In this document: in pieces, positions 32,061 to 43,649 of the stretch
Numbering within the stretch: the first letter of the stretch is position 1
Layout of the letters: every line of letters starts with the position of its first letter
Source: Leptodactylus fallax
Lineage: Eukaryota > Chordata > Amphibia > Anura > Leptodactylidae
DNA length: 64,000 nt
Assembly (NCBI GenBank): GCA_947044405.1
Contig: CAMRHE010000054.1
Coordinates: forward strand, 3,100,001-3,164,000
Reading direction: 5' to 3'
Made by a program: the position numbers and the translations under genes
The notes under the pieces: model-generated
Databases searched by the model: none
Told to the model about the DNA's origin: nothing
What the model saw: only the letters and a program-made list of their open reading frames with translations

Positions 32061-35000
32061 AGTTTGGCAACAAACTTATGATAAAAGCGTTTACACAGTG
32101 TAAAATGAATACCAGGCTTGGGAGCTGGCAATTTGCATAAATACACAATTTTGAAATAAAACATAAACCTCAATAGAATGGTAAAATTTATACACTAACT
32201 TCAAAAATGTACACTAATGGGCATATATTGCCAGTGGCATGATGGTCACTAGATTTTATTGGAATGTACAGTATCAAAAAATAGTCTACAACAATTAATT
32301 TGCTTTGTATACAAGGTATTATGTCCTAAATACACAGACCTACAAGTGGAAAAATATGGAGTGGTTACTAGTATTGCTTTCTTTCAGACACTGGTTCAAC
32401 ATCACAGTAGTTTATGAAACATACATACTGCTTCCCAAGACATCATCATTCCTCTTTTTAGATGGCCAGTAACAACCTGAGCAGCTTTTCTGTATTTCTT
32501 AGGAGTATGATGTGCTTTGTATTCCCCAACACGTTACTGTAAAATATTGGTGCACTGTTCAGCAATAAGCTAGTGTTGCTACATATATCCTGTATAAATA
32601 AATATGCATTCATTCATGCATTCACTCGTACAGAAATAAATTAAAATTAATGAACTGGGTATGCACCAATTCCAAAAAAGGCTGCAAAGAGCCATAATAC
32701 TACAGTATATACTGTAGTATTAAATAAATATTCCTGTCAAATCTTGCATCAGCTATTGGCAGGTCTGCATGTTTTCAGCCTCTGGATGCCAACAAGCAGG
32801 TTTTCTTCCACTTTTCAATGCACAAGTTTCATTGCAAAATTTGTGGCAAAAATGTAATGTAATCACTGCATCCCCTACAAAGTGACAAGACATTTTTACA
32901 ACCTCACTTATGTTGTTGTGTAACTGATATACGAGTATAAGAAGTCTTGAAGACAACTGAAATCCATGCCACCTCAAAAGAAAGTAGAGTGGTATCAAAA
33001 AGAGGCGAAGTGGCACATAGCTTTACTAATGCCTTCCGGCAGGGGGGCACAGTGTTCAGATCCCCACCAATCACACGAGAGTATATATCCTAGTAACATA
33101 CTATTAATACCTGTCCCGAGACAACTACTTTAACAGTCACTAAATATTTGGTACTATTGTTTTTTTTCACTTTCTGGCCCAAGAACAAACTAAACATTAC
33201 AACCTTGTAAGAAAAGAGATTTTTATTATATAGCATTTAGCAATACAATCTGAATTGGACACTGGACATTACTGCAAACTTTAAAAGGGCAAAAAAAATG
33301 ATAATGTATAAAAAACAAAAAGCAAACTGCTCATGTGTTATGACTGCTTGTTCTTATAGAAAGACTACACAGGAGTAAGATCTTGGTTCTCTTACAGTAC
33401 AAAACGACATTACATAATATAATGCTGAAATAGCACACCGTAGACCTTTTGGCACAAGATGCTTGGCACATTATCTTTTTGGCTTAAAAAAAATTAAATA
33501 AAGAAATATACCAAATAAAAGATGATAATAAAGACCAGACATAGACATTGTTACCTCAATGCACCAGTCAACCTCCTATTGGGCTCAATCTATTTTTGAC
33601 TATAGTGTTTAAACAACTTTGGACATAATCTTCACCATAACACATGTACCATTTCTCCATGCTCTGGAGGACACAATTTCAAAAAAGGTTTGTCACATAT
33701 GAGCAATCCCTTTAAAGTATATCAAGCTGTTGATGCATTTAATGGGATATTCCAGCTAAAAGTATTTATCCACCAGATAGGTGATAAATGCTAGATTGGT
33801 GAACATTCCATTGGTCGGACCCCCACCAATAACTAGACTGGGAAACCTCAGTGGCGAGAACACAGCTAGGAGTGTGAATGGAGATATGGTAGAGCTTTCA
33901 CCCAACAGCTCCATTCAAAGTCTATGGCACTTCTGGAAATAGCCGAGGACCATCCAGAAACATCCTCTTAATGGGGTTCAATCCATCTATAATTGTACAA
34001 CATGTGATGTTATTTTAACTCAAACTTGCAAATACCAAGTGTTGTATAATTTCTAGGGTCAACCTAAATGTACTCAATTTTGATGCATAGGGTGTATGTG
34101 GCTGCCAATATATATATATTTAGATAGTTGGTTAGTGCAGATTTAAGAAAAGTAGTGCAGTGCCATTTATGAACTGTACTACATTTCAAACCGGTGGTAT
34201 TGTACATGTATCACATGGATTATAAATGATGTCTTTAGGGAGATATACTTTCTAGTGCAGTGCATTTAATGTGTAGCACAGTCTATGGTCAAATCATTGA
34301 GATAGGGCTTACCAATTTTGGCCTAAAATTTAAATCCCAACTTTTAAATTTATGGGAGATTAAAAAAAAAAAAAAAAAAAAGTTCAGTGAGCTGGTACAT
34401 GTAGAAGGAGTCATATATATTTGGTGCAAGCTTCACTGCTGACTACAACTGGTGATACAAAGTTTCCTGCAGTAGGACAAAGCCTGCATGGAAGATATCA
34501 GTCTAATGGGCAAGGCTAACAAATTAAATTGAAAAATCACACTCTTTTTGAAATTGCAAATAAATTCAATTAATTGCACATCCCTACTTTATGGATACTG
34601 TGATGTCAACTGGGTAGGTGGAACTTGGCATGAAACTGTGTTGCCCATGGTCTAAGCCATTCACTACATTACTAGCAATATAAATGGTGCCAGTCTAATT
34701 TCCTGGATTATCATGCTTGACGAGGACTGCTTACAACATTATTACCAGATGGTTTTGAATCAGTCTCAGTTACGAATGGTTTACTTCAATTTTTTTTTTT
34801 ATCCTAAACTTTAATCTGAAACTTCAATTGTGCCCCATGAAATAGCAATCTCAAAAAGGTATTGAAGGCACACTACTGGAAATACTCTGCTGTGTTTGTT
34901 CTTGTATGTCCTCTGGCTCAATGCACCTCCAGCAGGACACAAGGGAGCAACACATACCAAGCAGCCTTAATGCCCAGCTTCACATACAAGAGTGCAAAGT

Positions 35001-37120
35001 GTATAATATGCTTGTTATGGCTGACTGGTATTGGCAGAAGGTAAGGGTTAATGCAGATATGACCCAACATCGCCTGATCTGATGCTTCAGTATGAAGTAG
35101 TGCCAAGAACATTTTTCACAATCACCAAAAGAGTGTGTGGGAACATGGAGGGCAAAACACAAAATTTGGATATTTGCCCAGAACGTTTATGCCAGCTGCT
35201 TATGCCATTCTGCCAACTAAGGCACTGATGTAACGTTGTAGCAAAAAACTTCAATAATACAAAGCCTCCTATCTTACAGACCTATACAGCAAATGCTAAT
35301 GTTTTACTGTATTTGGTGGCACATCTGAAATTAGTAATACATAAACATACAGATACTTATAATAAATAAATGGGTAAGTATCCTGCAGCTGGCTGCTACT
35401 TTCAGTCACTTAATGTAAACCTTCCAGCTTTGTCATAGGCCTATAATATTAAATAAAAACATTTATAGTATATCAGCGTTCTGAACATTGGCATCCAATT
35501 AAGCTTAGTGCAATAGAGAGCAGTACCGAATTCCTGTAATGGAAGAAACATGTTCAATGACCTAGAGATAAAAAGTTTTTCTGGAGTAAATAATAACCAT
35601 CTAAATGACCCCTTTTACTGTGTTAAACAAAACACTTGAAAATCTGCTTTTCACTGCTCAAGGTATAAAAAGGCAATGGATTTTTTTTCACCCTCAACCA
35701 CAGAAATTTGACTGCTGGTCCCTATCTGCTAGAACGGCAGCTGTCTTGACTAAAGAGGTTTGTTCAGTAGAGGCCGTAGGTTTACTGTGTCTTATTAGGG
35801 AGAGACAGTACAGTGACTTATTAGACTATTCATGCCCTGCTAAGAATTCTGGGGTAAGGAATATGCAAATAAGTTGTCCTTGTTGTAAAAGAGGAATGTG
35901 CTCTAGCGCCACCTTTTGGAAGGTTTAAAAAAACAAAAAACAAAAACCTAATAGCATAATCTGGGAATAGTAGCTAAATCAGAATAACGCCTCCAAAAGG
36001 AAGAGGGACCTGAGGTGGTGTAAAGCATGTTCTTCTTTTTTTCCAATGAGGTCTTATTTGAGACCAATATTTAAACTTTACAGCTAGCTTGAGAAAAATG
36101 TGTACACTTGCAGTAGAAATGCTTCCACCAAGATGGTCAATTCCCTTAGTGGGAGTCAGATTACTTGAAGTCTGGCATACATAAATCTGTATATCCTGGT
36201 CCTACTTCTCTGAAATGAAATAACAGAAGCGATATAATTTATAAAAATAAAGCAGTATAGTGTTAAGTCTATAAAGTGTGGACTCACAACAGCTTCAATG
36301 TTTGATATATAAAACATAACAGTTGCAAGTGACCTTGTGAAAGTGCAAAACATTTAATAAGTCTGGATTTTTTTGCGACTGCAAAATCTGTTGCCCACTG
36401 AAGTTGCCAGAAGTACCAAAGTCACAATTTTACACCAAATTTTGGCCAACTCAAAGTCACCCTAGCATAGTTTAAGCAAAATACAATATAATTTGTACAG
36501 ACCCTTTTTCAAAATAAAGCACTTCTGGCATGTCATAGAGGAGAAGAAAAAAGTAACAAAAATAAACTTACAACTCTGTAAGAAAACAAACATGTCAGTA
36601 CGGAAAAGGTAAACTTTAACACACGTGTTATAGTCACAGTTGGGTTGGCACTTCATATATTTGTTATATGAAAATATTTAGTTAACTGTAAGCTGACTCC
36701 AGAATCTGTTTTTGTGCACTGCATATTTCAGTACTCTTTACAGCTGTTAAATAGAATAAAGCACGTGGTGTTCCCAGTCAGTAAGAAGTGCATTACATTG
36801 CCCGGCAATGTTCTGCTGATTATCAAAAAATATTACATTAATTGACACCAATGATTTCAACACAAATAAGTAATTGGCTAAATAACTATTCTTGGAAACA
36901 GAGTTTTCTATACTTCATTACAGTAGCTGCAGTTCAGATCTACATCATGATCTGCCACATTCTTCCTGTACATGCCTTCCTTCCAGAAACACAGGTGGTG
37001 ATTTTTTCAGGATGCAGCCTTACCAAGACAACGCTAGGGACAAGAATCTCTCACATTGAGGAGAGCAACAGTGAAGGTGTGTAGAGTTTGAATTGCCTTT
37101 TGCCCTCTACTTAGCATCTA

Positions 37121-37200
37121 CATATCACAAGGCATTATGGGAAAGGAGCTGGTAGCTCATATGAGCTCCCAGCTCCTTTCCCATAATGCCTTGTGATATG
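37121..37200. repeat. 80-bp near-perfect palindrome
   Basis: CATATCACAAGGCATTATGG starts the left arm and its exact complement ends the right arm at 37200. Only one base pair is mismatched in the 40-bp arms, and there is no spacer (the centre is AGCTCATATGAGCT). Confidence 0.95.
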
Positions 37201-37603
37201 AAGACAACGCTAGAACAAACAGATGTGAATGAAGCAAATGTCACAGGAACTACTTTAAGAGAGTTTTCAAGGACTTGCCTTAGAATAGGTCATCAATATC
37301 ACATCAGTAGGGGTCAGACAGCTATTAGCCCCACTGATCAGCTGCTCAAAATGGAAGTGGCCTTCAAGTGAGCACTGCTTCCGCTTCACTCGCCAGTGAA
37401 GTCACAATTTATCACATGGCTTGTTTGTATCTGAGTTCCAGTCAAGTGAATTGAGCTGAGCTGCAATACCAAGCACAGTCCCTATACAATGTACATGATG
37501 TGCTTGGCCTTCAGTGAAGAATCTACACTGTTCACCCGAATGCTGCAGTCTCTTCAAAAAGGTGATCAATATGCAAGTCCTAGAAAACACGTTTAGGCTA
37601 AAG

Positions 37604-38035
37604 CCTCACGTTGCGGAAAAGCATATTTTTTTGTAGCAGAGTTTGTTGCGGTTTTTTGAGCTAAAGCAAGGAGTGGATTGAGCAGAAAGGTAGAAGTATA
37701 AGAGCTTCCTTTATATTTCCCATTCCTTTTGTAACCACTGTTGGCTTTGGCTCAAAAAACCGCAACAAAATCTGCAACAAAAAAAAGCTGCATTTCTGCA
37801 ACGTGGGACCTTAGATTTACGTTGCAGAAATGCAGCTTTTTTTGTTGCAGATTTTACTGCAGTTTTTTGAGCCATAGCAGGAGTTGATTTAGAAAATAAT
37901 AGGAATAAGAGTTTCTTAATTTTTCTCCATTTCTTTTAAAGATACTCTTGGCTTTAGCAAAAAAAACAAACAAACAAAACACTGCAGCAAAACCTACAAC
38001 AAAAAAAATTCTACTTTTCTGCAACATGTGGCCTC
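37604..38035. mobile_element. Compound palindromic MITE (CACGTTGCGG / TTTTTTGAGC arms)
   Basis: Two adjacent inverted-repeat units, about 37604-37813 and 37814-38035, share arms with GTTGCAGAAATGCAGC, GCAGTTTTTTGAGC and their complements. The second unit is more diverged. It looks like a tandem or nested pair of one MITE. Confidence 0.6.
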
Positions 38036-38562
38036 AGCCATAAAAAGACATTGAAGCATCTAATGTGGGTAAAAGTGAAATCAAAAGTTTTATCTAGACT
38101 TATTCTCTCACTAGTACAGGCTCTTATATATAATTTACATACACAAAAAAAGTAGGTTTATATAAAAAAATATGTCTACTAAATAAAAAAAAAATAAAAA
38201 AAATGTGTGTGGAGAACTTATCATATTTAGCAGATATTCATCTTCAGGAGTCAAACTAAAGATGGAGAAAACATAAATCCAACAGATCAGGATTTTCTCC
38301 GGCCACTTATGCCCCTGTACTACTGAAATAAAATTAAAACCGTGAGAGGCAGACGTGAATGTTAAAAAAGGGATGAAACCTTCAATGGTCACTAACTTTC
38401 AATCTATTTCCTGCACAGCTAAATCTAGTGGTGAAGAGCATGAAAGAGCAGTTTTGGGCTGAAAAAGAAATTAATTTTAGTAAAAATGTCTTTAGCAAAC
38501 AAAATGTCTGCCCAAATAAACACAACTTTAAGCTCTAGAAACCTTTACATTCACTCCTTAAC

Positions 38563-39443
38563 ATTGAAATTGCAACACCAAGAAGGACAAGTCAAAAGGT
38601 CAGGCAAATTGAGGAGGTAGAAGGAGTCGCTAAGATCTGCAAATGACAAATTTTTCAAGCAACTACCTCCAATCCGTGGCATGTGGGAGATCCATAAAAA
38701 CTAGATAGATAGTAAGGTTTATTGCCCCATGAAACGCTCCAGTCGATCGACGTGCCAGTTATTGCAACCTAAGGAAGACAGGAGACCTTGAACTGAGAAA
38801 CCTTAGTTTCTCACTCCTGTCAGTTTGCTATGCACCTAGATCTTGATGTCCGTACTATTCAACTTTGTTTGTCTTGATGGTTGGGAGAACAACGATGAAC
38901 TGTAATGACAGCAAGAGGTGAGAAGAAGCAAACCTCTGCATATATCATTTGTCTGGATTAGGCTACGAGCCAGACGTCCAGTTACAGGTGTTGCATTGAT
39001 CTCATGCCACAGCTCTGAAAGGCTATACTGGTGAACAGCAAGATGGCTATTAGAAGTTGGGCGACAGGAGTTGATTTTCAACCAGACAATGCCAGGCCAC
39101 ATGTTGCTTGTGCTACTGTGAGTAATCTGTGTGGTTTAATGTGCTACCATGGCCTGCACCATCTCTGGACTTGCTGACCAATGATTGCACAGATTTGCTC
39201 AAAGGGAGACAATTGCAAAGGCAGCTGCCAACAGCTAAGTTTGATGATTTGTGTGCCCAAACGCATCACTCTGACAATCGTTAACCTCATTGATAGCATG
39301 CCAAGGCGTGTAAGGAAATATATTTCTGCACCTGATACTCGTACTAAATACTTTTTTATGATCACATCATTAACATGTCTATAGATCCTGTGATTTCCAT
39401 AATTCCAAGACTTATTTCTTGGTGTTGCAATTTCAATGTTGAA
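38563..39443 (+). mobile_element. Short Tc1-like relic with 23-bp inverted termini
   Basis: Left CATTGAAATTGCAACACCAA (38563) and right TTGGTGTTGCAATTTCAATG are inverted copies. The interior is about 0.88 kb and retains, on the plus strand near 39085-39110, the transposase block DNARPHVA, followed by a broken WPARSPDL-type region, so it derives from a Tc1-type element with large internal loss. The family is distinct from the other three Tc1-like families in the window. Confidence 0.78.
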
Positions 39444-39614
39444 TGTAAAAATTTTTAAATGCCATTAGCAGCCCATTGTATTAGTTTCACTTATATTAGC
39501 TACTACCATTACAGTTATAGGACACAAGGAGGGAAAAAATAAAGGAAAAGTAGGTGTAGAGATGTATAGGAATGTGACATTCTTAAAAAAAACAAAAAAA
39601 AAAAAAAACAAAAA

Positions 39615-40676
39615 AACTTTTAATCTATATTAAAATCAAATACATAAAATATGACTAAAAATAGTCGTCAGGAATTGCACTAGTATGGTACTGTTGGTAC
39701 AGTGGAACGTCCCCTTGTATCAATATAATTCACCAACCTGTTGTAGTTTAGATATAATGGGAGAGATTATCCAGTATATATAATAACTCTATGATTACCT
39801 TTTTATAGTGTTGAATTATCACCTAAAATACAGATATTGTTCATACTGATCTTATGTTCTATAGGTACCCAATCTATAAACCTAATTATACCACCCTAGA
39901 ATGACCTGAGATAGGATAGGATTATGGTTAGACATCGCCCACTACTGCAGGGTCAAATAACCATCCTCACTTGGTTAACTAATGCCCATTATCGGTAACT
40001 AAACTAAACAGATGAAGTGGTATCTACGCACATTGCTCTTATAAGCCACAAATGAAGTATAGAATATTCCCCTAAAATTGGCCTGTCATAAATGAGACTA
40101 TCCTTTTGTGGTTTAATAGAGGTGAGCTAAGGGGAACATTAGATAGCCACGTGGGATTGCATGCATGGCCTCCCCCAGAGTCTCAGCTGTCAGGACCCTC
40201 AAGGCAGCTGATACTGAGTAGCAGTTGCACCTGCTGCTTCTCGGTGATCACAATAGGTGGCATTGCAAGTGTTAGACAGGGATGCCAGCACCAAATATAT
40301 TGAGGGAAAATTCATTTACTGACCACCCATTGTGTTACAGATCCATAGTATAGTCACAGAACCAACTGTTGTCACCGCTCAGTCAAAACAAGTAACATGT
40401 ATCAGCAGCTTCTGTATATATGCAACCAGCCTGCAATGCAATCTTAGTGTGATCACACAGAGTGCAGCAACTGCTCATACCATCAGCTGCCTTGAGGGTC
40501 ATACAGCTGAGACTCTGGGTGAGGCTATGGCCGTGACTTCTCTGCACATATTGATCCTGGGTGACTGTCTCCTGCTCTCTTCAGCTCCACTCATCTGTAC
40601 CAACAATAACAGGAGTGCTATGCCTGCCTATTTTAGTCACGTTTTATGCATTAAATTTTAATATAGATTAAAAGTT
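39615..40676. mobile_element. 1.06-kb long-inverted-repeat element
   Basis: Left AACTTTTAATCTATATTAAA and right TTTAATATAGATTAAAAGTT are perfect inverted copies. Inner arms also match, for example CAGAGTCTCAGCTGT near 40178 and ACAGCTGAGACTCTG near 40503, and ACCCTCAAGGCAGCTGAT against ATCAGCTGCCTTGAGGGT. The left end abuts an A-rich tract. There is no transposase. It ends just where a candidate CILK1 poly(A) signal begins. Confidence 0.82.
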
Positions 40677-40680
40677 ATAT

Positions 40681-40686
40681 TTTATT
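40681..40686 (-). promoter_or_regulatory. Candidate CILK1 polyadenylation signal
   Basis: TTTATT on the plus strand gives AATAAA on the minus strand, about 410 bases after the CILK1 stop. It lies immediately outside the 39615-40676 element. Other A/T-rich signals are possible. Confidence 0.3.
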
Positions 40687-41093
40687 AAAGTCACATTCAT
40701 ATAAATTTCTTAAATATCTTGTTATACAGGGTAGAGCACCTAGCTGCCAAAAATGAGATATATTTGTACCCCTAAAATTGTAAATGTATTGACAAGTATA
40801 GGTTGCCACTGTGTGTAAAGCTAGCTTTTGACAGGAGAAAGTAAAAAGATGGTAGATATACCACTTAAACTAAAAAGTTTGAAATATGAGGAAGTAGTTA
40901 GTATCTACTGCATGATACTGTTTACAGAACCACCGAGAACGTGCTTCTCTCTCCTCTCTGATATTTGTTAAATTCTAAAAAAAAAAAGGGAAAAAAAAAA
41001 AAAAAAAAAGACACAATGCATGAAATAAAAGTTGTTCCAACAGATGTCCATAAAGGTTGACATAATACATGCCAAATAAAGTGCTATGCTTAG

Positions 41094-41251
41094 TTATCTG
41101 CGCCCGCCATATTTTGACATCCAGTCTGTTCTCCCATGAATTGGCTGAAGAGCAGGCGGAGGCCTGGGAGATAGTGTAGGAGAACTTTTAGATGGAGAGT
41201 TGATTGTAGACTGTCCCAGATATGATCCAACAGTTTTTATGGACCCAAACT
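41094..41251 (-). CDS. CILK1: CILK1 terminal coding exon
   Basis: 158 bp from acceptor CATTTAG to TAA at 41096-41094. It encodes [36 protein letters not shown] and the conserved [15 protein letters not shown] end. A decayed duplicate lies at 9937-10122. Confidence 0.95.
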
Positions 41252-43611
41252 CTAAATGGAAAAATAAAAGCAAAACAACAGTTATGAAACTCAGAACTGC
41301 TATATGACATACAGTGGGTACGGAAAGTATTCAGACCCCTTTAAATTTTTCACTCTGTTTCATTGCAGCCATTTGCTAAAAGCAAAAAAGTTCATTTTAT
41401 TTCTCATTAATGTACACTCAGCACCCCCATCTTGACAGAAAAAAGCCCAGAAATGTAGATATTTTTGCAAATTTATTAAAAAAGAAAAATTGAAATATCA
41501 CATGGTCATAAGTATTCAGACCCTTTGCTCAGTATTGAGTAGAAGCCCCCTTTTGAGCTAGTACAGCCATGAGTCTTCTTGGGAATGATGCAACAAGTTT
41601 TTCACATCTGGAGTTGGGGATCCTCTGTCATTCTTCCTTTCAGATCCTCTCCAGTTCCATCAGGTTGGATAGTGAACAGCCATTTTTTAGGTCTCTCCAG
41701 AGATGCTCAATTGGGTTGAGGTGAGGGCTCTGGCCGGGCCAGTCAAGAATGGTCACAGAGTTGTTCCGAAGCCACTCCTTTGTTATTTTAGCTGTGTGCT
41801 TAGGGTCATTGTCTTTTTGGAAAGTGGACCTTCGGCCCAGTCTGAGGTCCAGAGTGCTCTGGAAGAGGTTTTCTTCCAGGATACCTCTGTACTTGGCCAC
41901 ATTCATCTTTCCTTCAATTGCAACCAGTCGTCCTGTCCCTGCAGCTGAAAAACACCCCCATAGCATGATGCTGCCACCACCATGTTTCACTGTTGGGATT
42001 GTATTGGGCAGGTGATGAGCAGTGCCTAGTTTTCTCCACACATACCGCTTAGAATTAACGCCAAAAAGTTCAATCTTCCTCTCATCAGACCAGAGAATCT
42101 TATTTTTCATAGTCTGGGAGTCCTTCATGTGTTTTTTGGCAAACTCTATGCGGTCTTGCACTGAGGAAAGGTTTCCTTTGGGCCACTCTGCCATAAAGCC
42201 CCGTCCGGTGGAGGGCTGCAGTGATAGTTGACTTTGTGGAACTTTCTCCCATCTCCCTCTGCATCTCTGGAGCTCAGCCACAGTGATCTTTGGGTTCTTC
42301 TTTACCTCTCTCACCAAGGCTCTTCTCCCACGATTGCTCAGTTTGGCTCGACGACCAGGTCTAGGAAGAGTTCTGGTCATCCCAAACCTCTTCCATTTAA
42401 GGATTATGGAGGCCACTGTGCTCTTAGGAACCTTGAGGGCTGCAGAAATTCTTTTGTAACCTTGGCCAGATCTGTGCCTTGCCACAATTCTGTCTCTGAG
42501 CTCCTTGGGCAGTTCCTTTGACCTCATGATTCTCATTTACTCTGACATGCACTGTGAGCTGTGAGGTCTTATATAGACAGGTGTGTGCCTTTCCTAATCA
42601 AGTCCAATCAGTTTAATTAAACACAGCTGAACTCCAATGAAGGAGTAGAACCATCTCAAGGAGGATCAGAAGGAAATGGACAGCATGTGAGTTAAATATG
42701 AGTGTCACAGCAAATGGTCTGAATACTTATGACCATGTGATATTTCAGTTTTTCTTTTTTAATAAATTTGCGAAAATATCTACATTTCTGTTTTTTTCTG
42801 TCAAGATGGGGTGCTGAGTGTACATTAATGAGAAATAAAATGAACTTTTTTGTTTTTAGCAAATGGCTGCAATGAAACAGAGTGAAAAATTTAAAAGGTC
42901 TGAATACTGTACATCATTTTTAACCTAAATTAGTTTTTGGAACCATCATTTTTCTAAATGATCAAAAAAGCAGCACGAAATGAATTTCCCGGATGATAAC
43001 TGAAAGTCAATGATAAGGAAACCAGTCCAGCAAAAGAAAAAAAAAAAAAAACTTATCAATGTTTTATAGATACCAGATGCTTAGAGTCATTTGCAGTTTT
43101 GAAAGAACTGTAAGGGCCAGGTCACACGGCAGAATGATTTTTGAAGTGGATTCTGTCCCTAAATCTGTGGCAGATTTCACCCCTTTCCTGCCTCTCATTG
43201 TATTCAATGAGAGGCAAAGCCTGGAACAAGAGGCTGAAATAAAATAAGCAACCTGCTCGATCTTGCTGCGGATTCTGTGGCTGATTCAGTCAAAAAGTCT
43301 GCGGCTCGAGACAACCCCCGATTAGGCCTGTTCATCTGAAGTGTATTTTTTGCAGTTGTGGCTTTCAGGAAAACACACTGTGGAATTTTCACGCTGGAAA
43401 TTCAGCAGCATGTCTGCAGTGTGTAACCTAATCTTAAAATTATTTTTTGAAGACATTGTTGCAAAGTATTCAGAAGATCATGCACAAAATAAGCTAGTGA
43501 CAGACAACTTTGGGGATACTTCTCTCCTGGGAGAACGGGGCAACCTTGGAAGTCATATTAGAAGATGAAAGAAATTTCTATGCTCAAAAGAGAACATGTT
43601 CATAATCTATT

Positions 43612-43649
<38 letters not shown>

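Larger units (their letters stand above)
31160..38560. other. GSTA-CILK1 intergenic region, largely single-copy
   Basis: Apart from the candidate first exon and promoter near 32.0 kb, the hairpin at 37121-37200 and the MITE at 37604-38035, I see no coding exon. Short MITE-like pieces occur near 33035-33130, 33735-33990 and 37260-37440, the last two with CCCCACTGATCAG- or GGACCCCCACC-type motifs found in frog MITEs. Poly-A runs occur at about 34363-34381. The open frames of 60-110 codons are unlike known proteins. Confidence 0.5.

Noticed and set aside
35605..35928. 107-codon plus-strand open frame in the GSTA-CILK1 interval
   Set aside because: No recognisable domain, no splice context and ordinary intergenic composition; not enough to call a gene.
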